64,000 nt of DNA from Frigidibacter sp. (GTDB lineage Bacteria; Pseudomonadota; Alphaproteobacteria; Rhodobacterales; Rhodobacteraceae). Position 1 is the stretch's first letter, and each line of letters opens with the position of its first letter. Positions 7,956-14,447 of the stretch are shown here, one piece after another. Under the pieces are notes generated by a model. The model did not search any database and was not told where the DNA came from. It saw nothing but the letters and a program-made list of their open reading frames with translations. The translations under genes were made by a program, and so were the position numbers. The stretch is taken from positions 248,001 through 312,000 of the forward strand of contig NZ_JAUYTT010000008.1 of the NCBI RefSeq assembly GCF_030695035.1. The letters run 5' to 3'.

Positions 7956-9209
7956 TCAGGCTCGTCCCATCACCGCACCGTCCCCCATCTCCGGCAACTC
8001 CCGTAGCCTCCTCACCGGCGAGAACACGATGATGAGAAGCTGGACCAGAAACCCACCCGTCGCAACGAACAGGCAGGCGCCAACGCCGAATCTTGCCACC
8101 ACCAGCGTGCCGATGACGGCCCCCAGCGGCCTTGCGCCATAGGTTGCCGTCAGGATCAGCGCCGAGACGCGGCCCAGCATGGCGTTTGGGGTGACGGCCT
8201 GGCGCAGCGTCATCGTGGTAATGACCCAGAGGATCGGGCCGATCCCGAACACGAAAAGGCTGATACAGGCGAGCCAGAAGAACGGAAACCATAGCGTCAG
8301 CAACATCAGGCACGCGCCGCAAAATCCGCCAAGCGGGCCGAGGGCAATCATGGTGCCAACTGAAAGCCTGCGCGACAGGAACGGCACGATCATGGCCCCG
8401 GCGATCATGCCAAGCCCGTCGATTCCCAGCGTGATGCCGACCTGTGTTGCTGTCATGCCAAGGGTCTGCACCGCATAGGCGACATAGATCGCCATCAGCA
8501 CGATCCAGGATGTGTTGAAGAAGATCGCGGTGAACAGGATCGGCAGCAGCAGGCGGTGATGCCCGACAAATCTCGCCCCCTCCTTCAGATCCTGCAGCGG
8601 GCTGCGCGTCGGGCGTTCCGTCTCTGGATCCTTCGGAATGCCCGCCAGATAGAGGGCCGCCAGAAGCGATAGCACCGTTGCCAGAACATAGGCCGCGGAA
8701 GCCCCGGTCCAGCCGACAAGGGCGCCGCCAAGGGCAGGTCCGGCGGCGAATGCCGCGCTGCGCACCAGTTCCAGCCAACGATTTGCATCGGCAAGCTGCG
8801 CCCGGGGCACGATGGACGGAATGATCGCGGGGACGGCGACGCTGTAGCAGACCGTTCCGACCGCGCCGATGAACCCGAGCGCCGCTAAAAGCGGAACGTT
8901 CAGCACGCCGCCCCAGAGCAGCAGAACGATGGCTGCCAGTGACAGCCCCCGCAGCATCTCTGACCCGACCATCAACGCTTTGCGGGACGCCCGGTCCACC
9001 GCCAGACCCGCAGGGATCGACAGCAGAAGGAAGGGCAGGGTCTGCGCCATTTGCATCCATCCCGTCTCCACCGGCCCGGCCCCCAGCAAGAGGACCGCCG
9101 ACAAGGGCGCAGCGGCCAAGGCGATCTGTTCGGAAAACTGCGCGAAAAGGTTGGACCAGCCGATCCGGCGAAAGCCAGCCGGCAAGGCGCGATGGGGTGG
9201 AGAGGACAT
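7956..9209 (-). CDS. MFS transporter (enterobactin-exporter-like MFS_3 type)
   Basis: A 417-residue integral membrane protein with about twelve hydrophobic helices and a central cytoplasmic loop near residues 190-215 (DPETERPTRSPLQDLKEG). The LSIPAGLAVDRASRK stretch between helices 2 and 3 is the MFS signature loop. Overall pattern resembles the EntS/MFS_3 group of drug or siderophore exporters, but the substrate cannot be read from sequence. AGGAA lies six bases upstream of the ATG. It is transcribed convergently toward the leucine operon and appears monocistronic. Confidence 0.85.
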   Translation of the reverse strand: MSSPPHRALPAGFRRIGWSNLFAQFSEQIALAAAPLSAVLLLGAGPVETGWMQMAQTLPFLLLSIPAGLAVDRASRKALMVGSEMLRGLSLAAIVLLLWGGVLNVPLLAALGFIGAVGTVCYSVAVPAIIPSIVPRAQLADANRWLELVRSAAFAAGPALGGALVGWTGASAAYVLATVLSLLAALYLAGIPKDPETERPTRSPLQDLKEGARFVGHHRLLLPILFTAIFFNTSWIVLMAIYVAYAVQTLGMTATQVGITLGIDGLGMIAGAMIVPFLSRRLSVGTMIALGPLGGFCGACLMLLTLWFPFFWLACISLFVFGIGPILWVITTMTLRQAVTPNAMLGRVSALILTATYGARPLGAVIGTLVVARFGVGACLFVATGGFLVQLLIIVFSPVRRLRELPEMGDGAVMGRA

Positions 9210-9472
9210 GGGGTGTTCCTGAAAGCTGCTCTGGCCCCAAATCAGGCCATTCAGCGCAGCCAGGCCACCCGGTTCCTGCGGTTAAACGCTGTGGGCGGTC
9301 TCAGCGCTCCGCATTGGGCCCCGGCTCCCTCAACCTCCCTCGACCAGACCGGCGGCCCGAAAGGGGTGCCGGTTTTCGTTTCCGCAAGGAGGGCAGTCCA
9401 AGACGGCGTCCCCACCTTTCCCCCCGCCCAAGCTTGCGCTAGGTCTGGGCCCGAACAGGACAGGACACCCTC

Positions 9473-10291
9473 ATGCCAGACCTCGCGACACTTCTGCCGA
9501 TGCTGGCCCTGCTGCTCGTCACCGGCGCGCTCGCCGGCCTCGTCGCCGGGCTTCTGGGCGTCGGCGGTGGTATCGTGCTGGTGCCTGCCTATTTCTACAT
9601 CTTCGTGGGCCTCGGCCATGACGGGCCGGGGCTGATGCAGGTCTGCCTTGCCACCTCGCTGGCGACCATCATCGTCACCTCGGCCCGATCCGTCATGTCG
9701 CATAACCGCAAGGGCGCGGTGGACTGGCAGATCCTGCGGCACTGGGCGCCGGGCATCGCGGTCGGCGCGCTGATCGGGGTGCTGGTGGTGGCGCAGCTGC
9801 GCACGCAGGCGCTGCAGGCGATCTTCGGGCTGCTGGCGCTGACGGTGTCGCTCTACATGGCGCTTGGGCGCGATGCCTGGCGGCTGGGGCCGCAGATGCC
9901 GGGGCTGGCGGTGCGCGCGCCGCTGTCGGGCGCGGTCGGCTTCCTGTCGGTGCTGATGGGCATTGGCGGCGGCAGCTTCGGCGTGCCGCTGATGACGCTC
10001 TACAACGTGCCGATCCACCGCGCCGTGGCCACCGCCGCGGGCTTCGGCATCACCATCGCGCTACCCTCCGCAGCGGCCTTCCTGCTGGTCCCGGTGGAGG
10101 GCGCGCCGCCCTACACCGTCGGCGCCGTCAATGTCCCTGCCTTCGCCCTGACCATCGCCATGACCCTGATCACCGCCCCGATGGGCGCGGCATTGGCCCA
10201 CAAGATGAACCCCAAGCCGCTGAAGCGGGTCTTCGCGGTGTTCCTGGCGGCGGTCGCGCTGAACATGCTGCGCAAGGCGCTAGGTTACTGA
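9473..10291 (+). CDS. TauE/SafE-family membrane permease
   Basis: A 272-residue protein with about eight hydrophobic helices. The duplicated family motifs are visible: LLGVGGGIVLVPAYF near residues 27-41 and MGIGGGSFGVPLMT near 162-175. TauE/SafE proteins are thought to move sulfur-containing or small organic anions such as sulfite, sulfoacetate or sulfonates; this one has no sulfur-metabolism neighbours, so its substrate stays open. CAGGAC precedes the ATG. It ends six bases from the convergent DUF1289 gene. Confidence 0.88.
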   Translation: MPDLATLLPMLALLLVTGALAGLVAGLLGVGGGIVLVPAYFYIFVGLGHDGPGLMQVCLATSLATIIVTSARSVMSHNRKGAVDWQILRHWAPGIAVGALIGVLVVAQLRTQALQAIFGLLALTVSLYMALGRDAWRLGPQMPGLAVRAPLSGAVGFLSVLMGIGGGSFGVPLMTLYNVPIHRAVATAAGFGITIALPSAAAFLLVPVEGAPPYTVGAVNVPAFALTIAMTLITAPMGAALAHKMNPKPLKRVFAVFLAAVALNMLRKALGY

Positions 10292-10297
10292 TCCATC

Positions 10298-10540
10298 CTA
10301 CTGATCCCGTCTGCGCAGCCGCCCCTCATGCCCCCCGCGCCGCGCGCCCGCTACCTGCGGCGCACGGCCCGGCAGCTCCGCCATCACCGCCCGCCGCGCC
10401 TCGGCGCTCATCTGGCTCCAGCCGCCGATCTCGGCCAGCGAGCGGTAGCAGCCCATGCACAGCCCCTCGGCGGGATGCATCACGCAGAGCTTCACACAGG
10501 GGCTCTCGATCTCATCTCGTTTCCAGACGTCGTCCATCAT
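10298..10540 (-). CDS. DUF1289 small cysteine-rich protein
   Basis: An 80-residue protein with the DUF1289 pattern CVKLC...GLCMGCYRSLAEIGGW; cysteines at residues 15, 19, 28 and 31 probably hold a metal or iron-sulfur site, a family-level expectation not proved here. The C-terminal 20 residues are basic and low in complexity. It begins inside the stop of ruvX (ATGA overlap), making it the third gene of a ccmI-ruvX-DUF1289 unit. The function of the family is not established. Confidence 0.88.
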   Translation of the reverse strand: MMDDVWKRDEIESPCVKLCVMHPAEGLCMGCYRSLAEIGGWSQMSAEARRAVMAELPGRAPQVAGARRGGHEGRLRRRDQ

Positions 10541-11013
10541 CCGTGCCGCCCCAGATGCGCCAGCCGGTCCAGCGCTCCTTGCAGGATATACCCGGCCGCC
10601 ACATGGTCGATCACCTCGGCGCGACGCTTTCGCGACGTATCCGCCTCCAGCAGTGCCCTTTCGGCGGCAACGGTGGACAGGCGCTCATCCCAATAGGCGA
10701 TCGGCAGCTCGGTCAGCCGGGAAAGGTTGCGGGCAAAGGCGCGGGTGGACTGGCAGCGTGGGCCTTCCGATCCGTCCATGTTGAACGGCAGCCCGAGGAT
10801 CAACCCGCCAAGCTCGCGCTCCGCCGCGATCTTCAAGACCTGCGCCGCATCCAGCGTGAACTTCTCGCGCCGGATGGTGTGCAGGGGCGAGGCGACGCTG
10901 CGGAAGCGGTCCGACACCGCGACACCAATGGTCTTGGTGCCAAGGTCCAGCCCCGCCAGCGCCCGCATCGGCGGCAATGCGGCGGCGAACTCCGCCATCG
11001 TCTCATGGATCAT
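10537..11013 (-). CDS. ruvX: RuvX/YqgF-family RNase H-fold nuclease (putative Holliday junction resolvase)
   Basis: A 158-residue protein of the YqgF family, implicated in Holliday junction resolution and in pre-16S rRNA 5' end maturation. Seen: the RNase H-like first strand LAGLDLGTKTIGVAVSD with its acidic residue, GLPFNMDGSEGP, the DERLST motif, and the C-terminal VIDHVAAGYILQ containing the catalytic Asp. Length is normal. Its ATG overlaps the ccmI stop by four bases and its stop overlaps the DUF1289 start, so all three are translationally coupled. Confidence 0.92.
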   Translation of the reverse strand: MIHETMAEFAAALPPMRALAGLDLGTKTIGVAVSDRFRSVASPLHTIRREKFTLDAAQVLKIAAERELGGLILGLPFNMDGSEGPRCQSTRAFARNLSRLTELPIAYWDERLSTVAAERALLEADTSRKRRAEVIDHVAAGYILQGALDRLAHLGRHG

Positions 11014-12242
11014 TGCAGCACGCCCGCGGCGCGCGCGGCATCGGCGACCTTCTGCAGATCGTCGGGCGAGGCGGCAAAGATATCCTCCGCCTCGGACCAG
11101 ATCAGCGCCGCCCGCTCGGTCTCGCCCAGAACCCCCAAGGCCCCGATCAGTCGCGCCCAGTCATCCGAGGTGCCACCTTCGCCCGCAAGCCGCGCATTCA
11201 GCCCCTCGACCATGCCGCGGATCATCGCCTCGCGGTCCTCCGGCGACATCTCCGCCGCCGCCTGCATGTCACTCTCCGACGGGCCGCGGGTTTCGGCCGA
11301 GGGCGGCACATAGCCCTCTTCCCCCGCCAGCCACGCGAGCTCACCGATCGCCGCCCGGATCGGCGGCATCCAGGGCGCATCCTCCGGCCCCTCTTCCAGC
11401 AGCCCGCGCCAGACATTGAAGGTGCGGTCCGGCCGCCCCGCCTGCGCCAGCATCAGGCCCAGGAAATAGCGCGCAGAGCCATTGCCGGGATCCAGCTCCA
11501 GCGCCCGCGCCAGCACCGCCTCGGCCTCGGGGCTGACCACGCCGCCCGCCGCCAGGATCATCAGCTCCGCCAGCGCGGCATGATCCTCGCCGCTCGCCGC
11601 ATCGCCCTTCAGCGCGATCAGCCGGCGCTGCGCCTCCCAGGCGGCGCGGTAATTGCCCACCGCCGCCTCGTTGCGCGCAAGCAACTGCAGCCCCTCGGTA
11701 TCGTTCGGCCGCGCCGCCACCGCCTCGCGCAACTTCTCCATCAGCTCTGCCATCCGCGGATCGGCCGGGGGCGCGGGGGTCATGGTCAGCGCCGCCCGCT
11801 CCTCGGCCTCGGCCTGCGGCAGCCGGGCGGCATAGATCTCTTCCGACATCGCCACCCGCCTGGCCAGCGGCAGGTCGCCATAACCGGGTGCGCCGAGGCT
11901 CTGGTACAAGAAGAAAGACCCCGCCAGCACCAGCGCCCCGAACACCGCCACCACATAGGGCCCCAGACTCGAGGCACGACCAGAGGCGCGCGCCGGGGCC
12001 GCCCCCATCTGCCGGTCCGCCTCGAGGATCCGCCGCGAAATCTCGGCGCGTGCCCGCTCCGCGTCGTCAGCCGCCAGTACACCGCGGGCCAGATCGCGGT
12101 CGATCTCGGCCAGCTGGTCGCGGAACACCCGCAGGTCATAGGCGGCGGCCGGCGCATCGGCGCCGCGGCCGCGCATATAGGCGCGCGCCAGATACAGCGC
12201 CACGGCAAGGGCCAGCGCTATCGTCAGGGTCCAGAACAGCAT
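11010..12242 (-). CDS. ccmI: Cytochrome c biogenesis protein CcmI
   Basis: A 410-residue inner membrane protein with two N-terminal transmembrane helices (about residues 1-22 and 94-116) and a periplasmic TPR-rich region (about 155-300). CcmI presents apocytochrome c to the heme ligation complex in System I maturation. The cytoplasmic loop has DLRVFRDQLAEIDRDLARG, a CcmI hallmark. GGAGGAAAC precedes the ATG. The other ccm genes of this window (ccmABCDG) are more than 20 kb away on the other strand; ccmE, ccmF and ccmH are not in the window. Confidence 0.92.
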   Translation of the reverse strand: MLFWTLTIALALAVALYLARAYMRGRGADAPAAAYDLRVFRDQLAEIDRDLARGVLAADDAERARAEISRRILEADRQMGAAPARASGRASSLGPYVVAVFGALVLAGSFFLYQSLGAPGYGDLPLARRVAMSEEIYAARLPQAEAEERAALTMTPAPPADPRMAELMEKLREAVAARPNDTEGLQLLARNEAAVGNYRAAWEAQRRLIALKGDAASGEDHAALAELMILAAGGVVSPEAEAVLARALELDPGNGSARYFLGLMLAQAGRPDRTFNVWRGLLEEGPEDAPWMPPIRAAIGELAWLAGEEGYVPPSAETRGPSESDMQAAAEMSPEDREAMIRGMVEGLNARLAGEGGTSDDWARLIGALGVLGETERAALIWSEAEDIFAASPDDLQKVADAARAAGVLQ

Positions 12243-12478
12243 GTTTCCTCCGCAAGTCTGCCCCCATGTAAGGCCACAAGGCCCCGCACAAAAGCCCGAA
12301 CTGCCGCTCTGCCCCGCCGCCCCGCGCGCGTTCTGTCGCAGCCCGCCCGCACGGCCATGTCGGTTTCTTCCCGATTGCGCCGCTTGCCGCGCTGCCGCAA
12401 ACAGGAGATCGGGCGATCAAGCGGGCAGGGTGCCCGACCAGGCGCCCCAAAGATTCGGCCGGGCAGAAGGGGCAGCAC

Positions 12479-13726
12479 ATGACGCGATATTCGGTTTTCG
12501 CCGTGGCACGCGAGGCGCTGCGCTGGCATTCGGGATGGGAGCGGGCGTGGAAAAGCCCGTCCCCCAAGAAGAAATACGACGTGGTCATCGTCGGCGCCGG
12601 CGGGCACGGCCTCGCCACCGCCTATTACCTCGGCAAGAACCACGGCATCCGCAATGTCGCGGTGATCGAGAAGGGCTGGCTCGGCGGCGGCAACACCGGC
12701 CGCAACACCACCATCATCCGCTCCAACTACCTGCAGGACCCCTCGGCCGCGCTCTACGAAAAGGCCCGCAGCCTCTATGAGGGCCTCAGCCAGGACCTGA
12801 ACTACAACGTCATGTTCAGCCCCCGGGGCCTCTTGATGCTGGCGCAGACGCATCATGAGGTCCGCGGCTACCGGCGCACCGTCTATGCCAACAACCTTCA
12901 GGGCGTCACCACCGAATGGATCGAGCCTGCCAAGGTCAAGGAGCTGGTGCCGATCATGAATATCGACGGGCCGCGCTACCCGGTCCTCGGCGCGCTCTAC
13001 CAGGCCCGCGGCGGCACTGCCCGCCATGACGCGGTCGCCTGGGGCTACGCCCGCGCCTGCTCGGCGATGGGGATGGACATCATCCAGCAATGCGAGGTCA
13101 CCGGGGTGCGCTCCTCAAACGGCCAGGTGCAGGGCATCGACACGACGAAGGGCGCCATCGACTGCGCCAAGCTCGCCATCGTCGTCGCCGGCCACTCCTC
13201 GGTTCTGGCCGAAATGTCCGGCTTCCGCCTGCCGATTGAATCCATGGCCCTGCAGGCCCTCGTCTCCGAACCGATCAAGCCCTGCATGGATGTTGTGGTC
13301 ATGGCCAACACCGTCCATGGCTACATGAGCCAGTCCGACAAGGGCGAGATGGTGATCGGCGGCGGCACCGACGGCTTCAACAACTACACGCAGCGCGGAT
13401 CCTGGCAGCATGTCGAGGAAACCACCCGCGCCCTGATTGAAACCTTCCCGATGCTCAGCCGCCTCAAGATGCTGCGCCAATGGGGCGGCATCGTCGACAT
13501 GACCGGCGACCGCTCGCCGATCCTGTCCAAGACCCCCGTGGGCGGCATCTTCGTCAATTGCGGCTGGGGCACCGGCGGCTTCAAGGCCATCCCCGGCTCC
13601 GGCTGGGCCATGGCCGAGCTGGTCGCCAAGGGCGAGCCGGGGCCTCTGGCCGTGGAGTTCGGCCTCGACCGCTTCAAGGAAGGCCGCTTCATTGATGAGT
13701 CAGTCGCGGCGGGGGTGGCGCATTGA
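12479..13726 (+). CDS. soxB: Sarcosine oxidase, beta subunit
   Basis: A 415-residue flavoprotein of the DAO family, the catalytic subunit that oxidatively demethylates sarcosine to glycine. Seen: FAD-binding YDVVIVGAGGHGLATAYYL (residues 33-51), GNTGRNTTIIRSNYL, and ARHDAVAW, whose His183 aligns by motif with the covalent flavin attachment site of heterotetrameric sarcosine oxidases. The C-terminal WGTGGFKAIPGSG is also typical. The upstream 236 bp separate it from divergent ccmI. Unlike most sox operons, the delta subunit gene does not follow immediately: 397 bp of different character intervene. Confidence 0.95.
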   Translation: MTRYSVFAVAREALRWHSGWERAWKSPSPKKKYDVVIVGAGGHGLATAYYLGKNHGIRNVAVIEKGWLGGGNTGRNTTIIRSNYLQDPSAALYEKARSLYEGLSQDLNYNVMFSPRGLLMLAQTHHEVRGYRRTVYANNLQGVTTEWIEPAKVKELVPIMNIDGPRYPVLGALYQARGGTARHDAVAWGYARACSAMGMDIIQQCEVTGVRSSNGQVQGIDTTKGAIDCAKLAIVVAGHSSVLAEMSGFRLPIESMALQALVSEPIKPCMDVVVMANTVHGYMSQSDKGEMVIGGGTDGFNNYTQRGSWQHVEETTRALIETFPMLSRLKMLRQWGGIVDMTGDRSPILSKTPVGGIFVNCGWGTGGFKAIPGSGWAMAELVAKGEPGPLAVEFGLDRFKEGRFIDESVAAGVAH

Positions 13727-13743
13727 TCGCCTCTAGTCTCACT

Positions 13744-13935
13744 TCACCGCTTCTTTCGTCGTCGGGAGCGTCGTTGTTCCCACTCAAATTGCGTCTGCAA
13801 CTCCGTCATTGCATCGATGTCATCGCCCGCAATGCCGTCGTCGTCGCAACGGTCAAACGCGCGCCGCGCCAAGGTGCCGATATTTTTCTCTGGATGACAA
13901 CGCGCCCATATCTCGATTTCTCGCCAGTGTCTCAT
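13744..13935 (-). CDS. Small basic hypothetical protein between soxB and soxD, antisense to the operon
   Basis: Not recognised. A 63-residue frame on the minus strand with a credible start: ATG at 13935 with AGGA eight bases upstream. The sequence begins RHWREIEIWARCHPEKN, has an acidic middle (DRCDDDGIAGDDIDAM) and ends in a strongly basic tail (RRSRRRKKR) that might bind nucleic acid. Composition is more protein-like than the competing plus-strand frame, which needs a TTG start and is rich in Ser and Arg. The local sequence is less GC-rich than the sox genes. It could be a real short gene or a chance frame in an insertion. Confidence 0.4.
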   Translation of the reverse strand: MRHWREIEIWARCHPEKNIGTLARRAFDRCDDDGIAGDDIDAMTELQTQFEWEQRRSRRRKKR

Positions 13936-14050
13936 TCGCTCAGTCCTGTTTTGTTCAACTTGCGAACCAGTCTGAGCGTTGCGGCCGAAAACAGAGATGC
14001 ACGCTGTAAAACAAGGCGTTTCGTGGACTTCTGCTCCTCCTTCCCCCTCT

Positions 14051-14097
14051 TCTTTGCCAAAATATCCCGCGGGGGTCCGGGGGCGCGAAGCCCCCGG
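14051..14097 (+). repeat. ATATCC-GGGGG intergenic repeat, copy 1 (soxB-soxD gap)
   Basis: The motif TTTGCCAAAATATCCCGCGG plus GGG is followed by a perfect hairpin CCGGGGG-CGCGAAG-CCCCCGG (14077-14097). It sits 27 bp before soxD, in the same orientation. It is one of seven related copies in the window. If transcribed, it places a strong stem-loop inside the sox operon. Confidence 0.75.
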
Positions 14098-14123
14098 CGC
14101 CTGCCAAAAGAAGGCCCGCTGAC

Positions 14124-14447
14124 ATGCTGACCCTCACCTGCCCCCATTGCGGCATCCGTGCCGAGGAAACCGAGCTCTCCCCCGGCGGCGAGGCGCATCT
14201 CAAGCGCTATGGCCCGGGCGACAGTGACGAGCAGTTCGAGGCCTACATGTTCGCGCGCAAGAACCCCAAGGGCGTGCATTTCGAGCGTTGGCGCCATGCC
14301 TATGGCTGCGGCAAGTGGTTCCTCGCCGCCCGCTGCACCGCCACGCTGGAGGTGTTCGGCACCTATCCGGCGCAGACCTCGGCCCCGCCGGAGCATATCA
14401 TCGCAGCAATCCGGGCCCGCCGGCCCGGCTGGGAGGCAGGACAATGA
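14124..14447 (+). CDS. soxD: Sarcosine oxidase, delta subunit
   Basis: A 107-residue zinc-binding subunit. The likely zinc ligands are visible: CPHC near the N terminus (Cys6, Cys9), then His58 and Cys62 in WRHAYGCGKWF, the pattern described for delta subunits of tetrameric sarcosine oxidases. It has the family segment EAYMFARKNPKG. Its stop overlaps the soxA start (ATGA), so the two are translationally coupled. It follows a repeat-bearing spacer rather than abutting soxB. Confidence 0.93.
   Translation: MLTLTCPHCGIRAEETELSPGGEAHLKRYGPGDSDEQFEAYMFARKNPKGVHFERWRHAYGCGKWFLAARCTATLEVFGTYPAQTSAPPEHIIAAIRARRPGWEAGQ

Noticed and set aside
7943-7956. FNR-like TTGAAACCGATCAG near the end of the MFS gene
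   Set aside because: It has two mismatches to the consensus and lies at the 3' end of a convergent gene, not at a promoter.
13723-14130. 135-codon plus-strand frame after soxB
   Set aside because: It needs a TTG start, is rich in Ser, Pro and Arg, and runs through the hairpin repeat; the minus-strand 63-aa frame is more protein-like.
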